This document shows, one piece after another, positions 15,706 to 23,673 of a DNA stretch of 41,132 nucleotides. The DNA comes from Pseudomonadota bacterium (GTDB taxonomy: Bacteria > Pseudomonadota > Alphaproteobacteria > Acetobacterales > Acetobacteraceae). The notes below the pieces were generated by a model. It was not told where the DNA came from, searched no databases, and saw only the letters and a list, made by a program, of their open reading frames with translations. The position numbers were made by a program, and so were the translations under genes. The DNA is taken from NCBI GenBank assembly GCA_021805545.1, contig JAJZFB010000032.1, positions 1-41,132 of the forward strand, given 5' to 3'. Each line of letters starts with the position of its first letter. Position 1 is the first letter of the stretch.

Positions 15706-17328
15706 ATGATTCGCCTGGACAATATCAGCAAGCAGAACGGCACGCGCCTGATCTTCATCGAGGCTTCGGCCGCCCTGCAGAAGGGCGAGAAAATTGGCCT
15801 GGTCGGCCCTAACGGGGCGGGTAAATCCACCTTGTTCCGGCTGATCTCGGGCCAGGAGCAGGCCGATGAAGGCCACATCCTCATCGACAAAGGCGTGAGC
15901 ATCGGCCTGTTCAGCCAGGATGTGGGCGAAATGGCGGGGCGCAGCGCCGTGGCCGAGGTGATGGATGGCGCCGGGCCGGTGAGCGAGGTGGCCGCGGAGC
16001 TGGCCGCGCTGGAAGCCGCCATGGCCGACCCGGAGCAATTCGACAGGCTGGACGAAATTCTGGAACGCTTCGGCGAGGTGCAGACGCGCTTCGAGGAGCT
16101 GGGCGGCTATGCGCTGGACGCCAAGGCGCGCGAGGTGCTGCACGGGCTGGGCTTCTCGCAGGAGATGATGGAAGGCGATGTTGGCCTGCTCTCCGGCGGC
16201 TGGAAAATGCGCGTGGCGCTGGCGCGGATATTGCTGATGCGCCCGGATGTGATGCTGCTGGACGAGCCGAGCAACCATTTGGACCTGGAAAGCCTGATCT
16301 GGCTGGAGCAATTTCTGGCCGGTTACGATGGCGCCTTGCTGATGACCTCGCACGACCGCGAATTCATGAACCGCGTCATCAACAAGGTTATCGAGATTGA
16401 TGCTGGTAATCTCACCAGCTTTTCTGGCGATTACGAATTCTATGCCCGGCAGGCGGCGTTGAACGAGAAGCAGCAGCAGGCGCAGTTCGAGCGCCAGCAG
16501 GCGATGCTGGCCAAGGAGGTGGCGTTCATCGAGCGCTTCAAGGCCCGCGCCTCGCACGCAGCCCAGGTGCAAAGCCGCGTGAAGAAGCTGGACAAGATTG
16601 AGCGCGTGGAGCCACCCAAGCGCCGCCAGACCATCGAGTTTGAGTTCCGCCCCGCCCCGCGCTCGGGTGACGATGTCGCTAATCTGCGCGGGGTTTCAAA
16701 GGCCTACGGCAGCAAGGTGATTTACGGCGGGCTGGACCTGCTGATCCGCCGCAAGGAGCGCGCCTGCGTGCTGGGTATTAACGGCGCGGGCAAATCCACG
16801 CTGCTGAAGCTGGTAACCGGCACCACCGCGCCAGATGCGGGCAGCGTTACCTTGGGCGGCAGCGTGAAGATGGGCTATTTCGCCCAGCATGCCATGGATT
16901 TGCTGGATGGAGGCGCCACTGTCTTCGAGGCGCTGGATGCCGCCTTCCCCCATGCCGGGCAGGGTGTGCTGCGCAACCTGGCTGGTGCGTTCGGGTTTTC
17001 GGGCGATGAGGTGGAAAAGCGCGTGCGCGTGCTCTCGGGCGGCGAGAAAGCGCGGCTGGTGATGGCGGTAATGCTGTTCGACCCGCCGAACTTCCTGGTG
17101 CTGGACGAGCCGACCAACCATCTGGACCTCGCCACCAAGGAAATGCTCATCAAGGCGCTTGCAAATTATGAGGGCACCATGCTGTTCGTCTCGCATGACC
17201 GGCATTTTCTCAGCGCCCTTTCCAACCGCGTGCTGGAGCTGACGCCGGAGGGCATCCACCAATATGATGGCGGCTATACCGAATATGTGGCGCGCACCGG
17301 GCAGGAGGCGCCCGGGCTGCACGCCTGA
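15706..17328 (+). CDS. ABC-F family ATPase (ribosome-associated)
   Basis: This 540-residue soluble protein has two ABC domains and no membrane segment. Walker A motifs are GPNGAGKST (about residue 36) and GINGAGKST. Signatures are LSGGWKMRVALAR and LSGGEKARLVMA. Walker B segments VMLLDEPSNHLDLE and LVLDEPTNHLDLA both keep the ABC-F hallmark DEPxNHLD. The linker holds a charged coiled arm (NEKQQQAQFERQQAM to VKKLDKIE) as in YheS/Uup-like proteins. Such proteins act on the ribosome to relieve stalling or give antibiotic protection. GAGGATAC precedes the ATG. The stop lies inside a palindrome shared with the convergent Hint gene. Confidence 0.93.
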   Translation: MIRLDNISKQNGTRLIFIEASAALQKGEKIGLVGPNGAGKSTLFRLISGQEQADEGHILIDKGVSIGLFSQDVGEMAGRSAVAEVMDGAGPVSEVAAELAALEAAMADPEQFDRLDEILERFGEVQTRFEELGGYALDAKAREVLHGLGFSQEMMEGDVGLLSGGWKMRVALARILLMRPDVMLLDEPSNHLDLESLIWLEQFLAGYDGALLMTSHDREFMNRVINKVIEIDAGNLTSFSGDYEFYARQAALNEKQQQAQFERQQAMLAKEVAFIERFKARASHAAQVQSRVKKLDKIERVEPPKRRQTIEFEFRPAPRSGDDVANLRGVSKAYGSKVIYGGLDLLIRRKERACVLGINGAGKSTLLKLVTGTTAPDAGSVTLGGSVKMGYFAQHAMDLLDGGATVFEALDAAFPHAGQGVLRNLAGAFGFSGDEVEKRVRVLSGGEKARLVMAVMLFDPPNFLVLDEPTNHLDLATKEMLIKALANYEGTMLFVSHDRHFLSALSNRVLELTPEGIHQYDGGYTEYVARTGQEAPGLHA

Positions 17329-17340
17329 ACCAGGTTCAGG
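17324..17340. terminator. Palindrome containing both convergent stop codons
   Basis: CCTGAACC-A-GGTTCAGG is a perfect 17-base palindrome. Its two arms contain the TGA of the ABC-F gene and the TGA (read as TCA) of the Hint gene. It may act as a small shared terminator; there is no T-run. Confidence 0.5.
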
Positions 17341-20300
17341 CGCTTAAACGCAAATCCGGCACAGGCACCGCCAGAGCAGCCGCCGCATCGTGCGACAGGC
17401 ATAGCTCCTGCCCATTCAAGCCGCGCACGGTAATGTCCTGCGCCCGCACAGCAGGTGCCACGGAAATTTCGCACCGGAACGCATGGCGCCCGCTTGTGGG
17501 ATAGCTGTGCCTGCTGCCGTGCTCATACAAATGGCACAGATCATGGCGCAGCATGTTGGGCATGGTCTCGCCCAGCTTGCGGCCATGCGCGTAAATTTCC
17601 AGCACGGGCGGCGTCTCCGCCTGCCAGTCCGCCTGATTCTGCGCCCAGCCGCCGATAATGGCCACACGGCCTTCGCCCCGGCCTTCCACGGCAATTTCAT
17701 CCACATAGCCTAGCAGCAGGCCGGGCGCACGCCGTATTATGGCCTGCCGCGCCGCTTCCACCTCGTGCCCGCAATGGCGGAGCGGCAGGCACATGGCTTG
17801 CGGCAGGTCCGCGCCCGCGCGGGCGGCAAACGCCGCGCCCATGCCGAATTCGCTGGCCTCATCGTTAGGGAACAGGCTTTCAGCCGGTGCGCCTTCGGCG
17901 AAGACCAGATCGTGCTTGGCCAGGCCGAGATGGTAATAATGCACGCACTCCACGGCCTCTGCCTGGGTGATGTTGAGGCCATTGACGAGATGCCGCGCCT
18001 GGATCAGCACATCGCCAAATGCGAAGGCGTGGCCGGGGGAGACGTAAAGATCGGCCATGGGCAGATTCTCGCCCAGCGCGCCCGCCTTGATGCAGATGGG
18101 CAGAGCCAGCTTGTTGCCCGCGATAAACCGCCCGTCATAGGCCTGGTGGCCGAGGTAAAGCAGCTTTTGCGTGCCGCTGGCGGTGACCACCTCATCCCCT
18201 TCGGCCAGCGCCTGCACGGGCACTTGGCACACCGCGCCGCCACGCAGCGCTGCGATGCGCGTACCAGCGGCGAAACAGGTTGCTGGGACGCCTGTCCCCC
18301 CGCCTGATTGCACGATCAGCGTTAACGGATCGCTCAACGGGGTTAGCGGGTTGGCGTACGATGTGTCGGACGCCAGAAAATCCTGCATCGTTACGCTGTA
18401 AGTGCCCGCCTGCAGATCAACCGTGCCGGTCTGCCACGCCCCATCGAGGTTACCAGCAGCCGTGGTGAAGGTGGAATAAGATGAAGAGCTGATCTCGATG
18501 CGGGCAACGTCTCCGGCATTCACCTTGTTGCTGTAGACATTAATCCCGTTTGTGGTGGTAACACCGTTCTGCACTGTGGTGGTGAGCGTGCGGTTCTCGC
18601 CGGTCCAGGCGAAATTGAGCACCTCATCTGTGGTCGTAACAACATTACCGCTTGTGCCCGCCTGGTTACCCAGAGCGATAAAAGTGCCGCCAGTGGCGAT
18701 TGTGCCAACAACGGGCGAGAAGGGAATGGCCAAACCATCGACAAGAGACGCCGAGCTGTTGATGGTGAGCAGCGCCGGGTTGCTGGCCGTGGCATCGGAA
18801 CCCGCCAGATTATAGGTGAGGGAGTTAACATATTGCGGTGGCTGCTGCCCCGATGTGCCGCTCACCCCGCCCAGCCCGTCCACGGCAGCGGCATTGCTTT
18901 GGCCGCCATAATTGGGGTTGAGCAATTGCACCGGCGCGGAAATGGTGCCGCCGGTGATGGTTTCGCCAAGTATGTTGGGCGAGTTGGCGCCATTGGCGGC
19001 AACAATGCCGTTGCTGATGGTGCCGCCGCTAATTCCGCCAGCGGTGAGTGTGGCGTTGACGATAAGGCCGCTCGTCTCTGTCGTGCCGCCGGTGATGAGC
19101 CAGGAGCTGCTGCCGCTGGCGGTGAAACCGCCGACAATGCCGTCAGTAATCGTGCCCGTGGTGACGGTGCCCGCGGATAAAGTGCCATCGTTGAGCACGC
19201 CGCCGCTAAGCTCAGAGGCGCTGACCGCGGTATCGGTATCGCTGGCGCCCTGCAACGTGCCGCCCATGACAATGCCGCTGCTGAGCGTAATATTGGTGAC
19301 GGTGGCCCCCGCGAGGGTGCCGCTGGTGATGGTGCCGCCCAGCAGCGTGCCGTTAGACACATCGGCCCCGGAGATGGTAACGCCGGTGATGGTGCCGCCA
19401 TTGGCGGTGAGGGTTCCCGCCGCGCTGGAAATGGTGCCGCCAATGACACTGCCCTGCGAAATGGTGCCGGTGTTGCTGGTGGTCGGGCTGGCGGCTGTCA
19501 TATACAGGTCGAATGTCTTGGCGCCGCCGCTATTCGCCTCGGTCACCTGGAACCAGGTGACACCGCCAGAGGCATTCAGCGGCAGATTTTGGATCTGCAT
19601 GGCCCCCACCGGCTCGGCACCGCCAGCCGCCGCCGCCGTATAACCGCCGCCAGCCAGCGTCTCGATGGCCCAATTCTGCCAAAGGCCTGGCCCCGTATCG
19701 CTTTGCAGAGTCACCACGGTAAAGCTGGGGTGCCCGCCCGTATCGGAGGTCATGATACCAAGCTCGATCGTGCTGTTGGCAGACAGAACGACACCGGCAT
19801 TGGTGCCGTCGCTGGCGGCGAAGTCGAGGACGATATTGTCGCTGCTCAGCCCGGCGGGGATGGCGTAGGTTCCACTTGGCGGCGTGATGATATTGTTGAT
19901 CGCGGGGGTGGTGTAGCCCGTGGGCTGATCGTTCGGCCCGAAAATCGTGAGGCTGAGCGCTGGCACATCCGTCGACGTGCCTGGCTCGGCAAGTGAGATG
20001 AGCGGGCCGCCTGAGGTATAGGCCGCCGTTTGCGCGTCTGAATAGCCATAGCCGTAGGAATTGGAGTTATCGCCGATAACCGCCGCGTAAGAGTTATAGT
20101 ATTGAGATACCGTTGGATGCGCGACGAGGCTCTGGCCAAACGCCTCGGCGGGGTCCCAATTATAGCTCTGGTTGAGGTCGATTGTACTGTTGGCCAGGGT
20201 TGTGCCGCCAAGCTGGGCATTGATGGGCTGCCCCGTGGACCCGAAATAACCGGCATTGAACCCAACCAGGAGCTCGCGCAGTACCGCCCCCCATTGGTTG

Positions 20301-21259
20301 TTGGCACCGGTATTCATGGTCTCGAACGGCACCGAGGTAATCGTGGTCTGGCCGTTTACAAGCGTGGTGGAGATACTCGCATAAATATCGGCCGTGCCAT
20401 TGGTCTCGTAAATGCTGTTTTCGAGCTGTTGCGGCGTGAGCGCGATTGTGCCCTTGATTTCGCTGGATGAAAGCGGCTCCAGCAGGAATAAATTACTGGC
20501 TGTGTCCCACACAAGATCATAAGCGTAATAGCCGGCGTTATGGTAGGTTCCACCGGAATCCGCGGCGCCGTCGAAGAAACCCGAGAGCGTGATGCCGCTG
20601 CTCTGCGTGCCTTCCAGGCTGCTGACGTAATTGACCCAGTCGCTCGGCGCGCTGGGCGGCACCGCCATCTGGAACGTGCCGTTCAGCGGACCGGAACTGT
20701 AGGTGGAAATGCTTGAGCCAGCCGATGTGAGGCCACTGACAATGGATGCCCCGCTGACATTATAGCCTGAGCTGGCCGTGCTGCCATTGCTGTAGCTTAC
20801 GCCAAGCGCCATTGGCAGGCCATATTCCACCACCGAGGTCAGGTTGCCCGCATCATAAGCCGTGCCGGTCAAGTTGGCTTCTATCGAGTCGTATCCAAAA
20901 TTATATTGCGTTGCGCTCTGCGCGTTAATCTGGCTCTGCAGGGTAATGATGTTAGAGAGCGACTCGTTCGTGGCCGAGCTTTCGACGATCACATAAATTT
21001 TACCGCTGGCAAACGAACCAGGCAACGAAATCGTATCGGCGGCCGTGCCGGTCAGGCTGCTATCGATGTTCACCGGGGTTCCGCCGGTCACTGTGCCGTC
21101 TATGGCGAGCGTTGCCCAGTCGCTGGAACCAGCGAGATTCACGGCGGCTGTCGAGGCCGCATCGAAAGCAACAACATAAACGGCGGAGAACCCCGTGCCG
21201 TTGGTCTTCAATTCATCGAGCAATGTGCTGCTAAGTGTGACATCCAAAGCCGTCGTCAT
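17336..21259 (-). CDS. Large protein: GH64-like N-terminus, beta-helix-like repeats, Hint domain
   Basis: The 1307 residues fall into four parts. (a) Residues about 1-590 contain YDSIEANLTG near 124, VVEYGLPMALGVSY, and NSYAAVIGDNSNSYGYGYSD near 388. These resemble the thaumatin-like GH64 beta-1,3-glucanase fold; of the two catalytic acids one looks like Glu (DSIE) and the other may be Glu instead of Asp. (b) Residues about 598-800 are a Gly/Thr/Ile repeat block (GTISQG, GGTIT, GTLSAG) typical of a beta-helix. (c) A Hint_2 domain starts at Cys995 (CFAAGTRIAAL) with DLYVSPGHAFAF. (d) The C-terminal module (GGWAQNQADWQ to GRHAFRCEIS) is common in Acetobacteraceae surface proteins. No signal peptide is visible, so export would need another route. 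Hint call firm; GH64 call moderate. Confidence 0.75.
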   Translation of the reverse strand: MTTALDVTLSSTLLDELKTNGTGFSAVYVVAFDAASTAAVNLAGSSDWATLAIDGTVTGGTPVNIDSSLTGTAADTISLPGSFASGKIYVIVESSATNESLSNIITLQSQINAQSATQYNFGYDSIEANLTGTAYDAGNLTSVVEYGLPMALGVSYSNGSTASSGYNVSGASIVSGLTSAGSSISTYSSGPLNGTFQMAVPPSAPSDWVNYVSSLEGTQSSGITLSGFFDGAADSGGTYHNAGYYAYDLVWDTASNLFLLEPLSSSEIKGTIALTPQQLENSIYETNGTADIYASISTTLVNGQTTITSVPFETMNTGANNQWGAVLRELLVGFNAGYFGSTGQPINAQLGGTTLANSTIDLNQSYNWDPAEAFGQSLVAHPTVSQYYNSYAAVIGDNSNSYGYGYSDAQTAAYTSGGPLISLAEPGTSTDVPALSLTIFGPNDQPTGYTTPAINNIITPPSGTYAIPAGLSSDNIVLDFAASDGTNAGVVLSANSTIELGIMTSDTGGHPSFTVVTLQSDTGPGLWQNWAIETLAGGGYTAAAAGGAEPVGAMQIQNLPLNASGGVTWFQVTEANSGGAKTFDLYMTAASPTTSNTGTISQGSVIGGTISSAAGTLTANGGTITGVTISGADVSNGTLLGGTITSGTLAGATVTNITLSSGIVMGGTLQGASDTDTAVSASELSGGVLNDGTLSAGTVTTGTITDGIVGGFTASGSSSWLITGGTTETSGLIVNATLTAGGISGGTISNGIVAANGANSPNILGETITGGTISAPVQLLNPNYGGQSNAAAVDGLGGVSGTSGQQPPQYVNSLTYNLAGSDATASNPALLTINSSASLVDGLAIPFSPVVGTIATGGTFIALGNQAGTSGNVVTTTDEVLNFAWTGENRTLTTTVQNGVTTTNGINVYSNKVNAGDVARIEISSSSYSTFTTAAGNLDGAWQTGTVDLQAGTYSVTMQDFLASDTSYANPLTPLSDPLTLIVQSGGGTGVPATCFAAGTRIAALRGGAVCQVPVQALAEGDEVVTASGTQKLLYLGHQAYDGRFIAGNKLALPICIKAGALGENLPMADLYVSPGHAFAFGDVLIQARHLVNGLNITQAEAVECVHYYHLGLAKHDLVFAEGAPAESLFPNDEASEFGMGAAFAARAGADLPQAMCLPLRHCGHEVEAARQAIIRRAPGLLLGYVDEIAVEGRGEGRVAIIGGWAQNQADWQAETPPVLEIYAHGRKLGETMPNMLRHDLCHLYEHGSRHSYPTSGRHAFRCEISVAPAVRAQDITVRGLNGQELCLSHDAAAALAVPVPDLRLSA

Positions 21260-21880
21260 GATTCCGCACCGTGCCCGTTATATGGTTGAATAAGCCCCGC
21301 GGCCACCGCCACGGCGGATAGTAAATGGCAAAAATCCATGCTTGACAATACACCTGCCCCCGAGGGGGCTTGGCTGCACAAGGTGAACAACACCCATGAA
21401 AACGGTGGTTCATTGCAAAAATGAAGTTAAATGGCACGTTATCCCGCAACCGCGGACCAAGCTATATTATAGCCTAGCCAGCATGTGCATACGCGCCTGG
21501 AGCGCACCCAAAGCGTACCGAAAAAGGAACGAAATTGCCGGGAATATACATGAATTGCAACAACAACCAGGAAAACACCAGCTGCATAATTATGTTAATG
21601 AAATAATTTGTATAATATTATAAAATCTTCTTCGTATCTTGTTCCATAATTATCCGTAATCATTTTGCCGCCACGTTAGATGGCAATCACCGGCTCGCGC
21701 GCCGCGCTTCCACCACCAACGCGGGGGCCGCCCGGATATTATAACACAAATTTAACCTTCCGACAAACGCCGCCAGCCAGGCCGCCGCGGCACCTTTTCA
21801 GCCTTCTTGACCTATATCAATGCACCGGCCGCCTGCTCTGGGGAATCACTCTATTCCAAAGTAATTTTCAGGGAAGTTTC
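21260..21880. other. 621-base spacer without a convincing gene, partly AT-rich
   Basis: This is the only gap over 300 bases. It separates the Hint gene from the ferredoxin gene (divergent). Its middle (about 21560-21665) is strikingly AT-rich (AATAATTTGTATAATATTATAA) compared with the surrounding DNA. It holds the palindrome GCCCCCGAGGGGGC at 21356-21369 and, near the ferredoxin, an FNR-like box. A 75-codon open frame at 21396-21623 has no ribosome-binding site or recognisable product. Confidence 0.8.
21807..21820. promoter_or_regulatory. FNR/FixK-type box before ferredoxin-P450
   Basis: TTGAC-CTAT-ATCAA matches the FNR/FixK consensus TTGAY-N4-RTCAA. Its centre is about 67 bases upstream of the ferredoxin ATG. 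That would suit activation from -41.5 with a short leader. Confidence 0.6.
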
Positions 21881-22228
21881 ATGCCCAAGGTCACTTACAT
21901 AGAACACGGCGGCGCCTCGCATGAGGCCGAAATTGCCGTTGGCGAGAATGTCATGCGTGGCGCGCTCTATAATAATGTTCCCGGCATTGCGGGGGAATGC
22001 GGTGGCGCGCTTTCCTGCGCTACCTGCCGCTGCTTTGTTGATGATGCCTGGGTGGCAAGGGTTGGCGGGCCGGCCACGCATGAGGAGCGCGAATTGCTTG
22101 AAGCGGCCGCCAGCCTGGACACCGATGAAGGGCCGGCGCGGCGCAATGTCAGGCTTTCTTGCCAGATCAGCATGACCGATGATCTCGACGGCCTTGTGGT
22201 GCGCTTGCCCGCGAAGCAATACGCCTGA
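21881..22228 (+). CDS. [2Fe-2S] ferredoxin (adrenodoxin/putidaredoxin type)
   Basis: This 115-residue ferredoxin shows the cluster motif Cys40-x5-Cys46-x2-Cys49 and a distal Cys94 in RLSCQI. The gap between the third and fourth ligand (44 residues) is several residues longer than in typical adrenodoxins. It should pass electrons from a reductase to the P450 encoded 27 bases downstream. No ferredoxin reductase gene lies in the window. ATG 21881 follows AGGGAAG; the in-frame extension to 21680 crosses the FNR-like box and was rejected. Confidence 0.92.
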   Translation: MPKVTYIEHGGASHEAEIAVGENVMRGALYNNVPGIAGECGGALSCATCRCFVDDAWVARVGGPATHEERELLEAAASLDTDEGPARRNVRLSCQISMTDDLDGLVVRLPAKQYA

Positions 22229-22255
22229 CAACAACGAGCATAAAGAGCACGCATC

Positions 22256-23503
22256 ATGACCATAGATCCCGCCCATCCGGTGCCGCCGGTTCTGCCCCGT
22301 TATGCGGGACCAAACCAGATTCCGCCACATATTCCCAAAGGGCTGATCCGCTCCATCGGGCTGACCACGGGGGCTGAATTTCTGGCGTCTCCGCACGATT
22401 TTATGGCCAAACTGCACGAGAAACAGCCGCCGATTTTTTACGACGTGAATGATTTTTGCAATGCCTGGCAGATTATCAAGCACGAGGATGCCTTATTCGC
22501 GCTGCGTCATCCTGAATATTTCTCCAACGAGGGCGCAACGCCGTTTCCGCGGGATCCGGATGATTATTTCTACTTCATTCCCATAGAGATTGACCCACCT
22601 CAGCACCGGAAATACCGCAATATCGTCGACCCCTTATTCTCCCCCCAAGGGGTTCTCAGGCTCGAAGGGCTGATCCGCCAGCGGGCCAGGGATTTGCTCG
22701 ATCAGTTCGCCGGTACAGGCGAATGCGAGTTCACCACCGCGTTTGGCAGGCCATTGCCGGTCTCGGTGTTTCTGGACATTATGGGCCTGCCTCAGGACAT
22801 GCGGGATACGTTCGTGCAATGGGCCGTCGACCTGCTGCATTCGCAGGATCGCGAGACCATGGGCAAGGCCATGCGGCTGATCTCGGCCTATATAAAGCAG
22901 GCGATCGCCGAAAAGAGAGCCAAGCCGGATGACGGCGTGGTAAGCCGCATCGCCCATGCGGCACCCGATGGTATACCGCTAAGCGATAAGGAGGTTTTTG
23001 GCTTCGTCATCTTCCTCTTCATTGGCGGCCTTGATACGGTGTTCGCCACGCTTAACAATATCTGGCTATGGCTGGCCCAGAACCCTGAGCGGTGCCAGGA
23101 AATCATCAACCGCCCCCAAGACATCAACGCCATCGTCGAGGAACTTCTGCGCCGCTGGTCGGTTACCTTCTCTGGCCGGGTGGTGGCAAAGGACGTGGAG
23201 CTGCGCGGCGTGAAAATGAAGGCCGGCGACAGGGTAACCAGTATTCTGCCGGCCTGTAATTTCGATCCCGAGGTCTTCCCCGATCCCCTGAAAGTCGATT
23301 TCGACCGCCCGCGCAAAACAATTCTGGCCTTTACCGTCGGCGTTCATAGCTGCATGGGGGGGCATCTGGCCCGGCTCGAGGTTAAAATCGCTTTGCAGGA
23401 ATGGCTGAGCCGGATTCCTCAATTCGCGGTCAAACCGGGCAGAAAAATCGAGTACCGGCCGGGCGGTGTTGTCGGCCCCAAATATCTTCCGCTAGTTTGG
23501 TAG
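22256..23503 (+). CDS. Cytochrome P450 (CYP101/CYP111-like)
   Basis: This 415-residue soluble bacterial P450 has all the core motifs. The I-helix oxygen-activation motif FIGGLDT carries Asp260-Thr261, the same Asp-Thr pair as P450cam. The ExxR pair is E296/R299, and the heme loop FTVGVHSC has the thiolate ligand Cys366. The I-helix GGLDTV and the partner ferredoxin type point to the CYP101/CYP111 neighbourhood, whose members hydroxylate terpenoids and similar small hydrophobic molecules. The actual substrate is unknown. It is co-transcribed with the ferredoxin and probably under the same FNR-like box. Confidence 0.93.
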   Translation: MTIDPAHPVPPVLPRYAGPNQIPPHIPKGLIRSIGLTTGAEFLASPHDFMAKLHEKQPPIFYDVNDFCNAWQIIKHEDALFALRHPEYFSNEGATPFPRDPDDYFYFIPIEIDPPQHRKYRNIVDPLFSPQGVLRLEGLIRQRARDLLDQFAGTGECEFTTAFGRPLPVSVFLDIMGLPQDMRDTFVQWAVDLLHSQDRETMGKAMRLISAYIKQAIAEKRAKPDDGVVSRIAHAAPDGIPLSDKEVFGFVIFLFIGGLDTVFATLNNIWLWLAQNPERCQEIINRPQDINAIVEELLRRWSVTFSGRVVAKDVELRGVKMKAGDRVTSILPACNFDPEVFPDPLKVDFDRPRKTILAFTVGVHSCMGGHLARLEVKIALQEWLSRIPQFAVKPGRKIEYRPGGVVGPKYLPLVW

Positions 23504-23518
23504 GCCATGGCCGCGCAT

Positions 23519-23562
23519 GCGGAATGGCATCGCATCATTTGATCTAAATCATGCCATTCCGC
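23519..23562. repeat. 12-bp inverted repeat flanking an FNR-like box
   Basis: GCGGAATGGCAT (23519-23530) and ATGCCATTCCGC (23551-23562) are perfect inverted arms around a 20-base loop. The second arm overlaps the FNR-like half-site by two bases. It may be a terminator for the P450 gene or a compound operator. Confidence 0.7.
23539..23552. promoter_or_regulatory. FNR/FixK-type box before amidohydrolase
   Basis: TTGAT-CTAA-ATCAT lies 128 bases (centre) upstream of the amidohydrolase start. It keeps the TTGAT-N4-ATCA core of FNR-family sites. Confidence 0.55.
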
Positions 23563-23673
23563 GCGTTTGGATGTTAAAAACCGACATAGAGACGGTAATT
23601 CAGTCTGCCAGGAAACCAGGCACGCATAACCGGCCAGTTTGATTGATATGTGTAATTTTTGGAGGAACCATCG

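Noticed and set aside
21342-21347. TTGACA as a -35 element in the long spacer
   Set aside because: No matching -10 sequence at 16-18 bases downstream on that strand.
21396-21623. A 75-codon frame in the AT-rich spacer
   Set aside because: No ribosome-binding site, no hydrophobic or domain pattern; probably chance.
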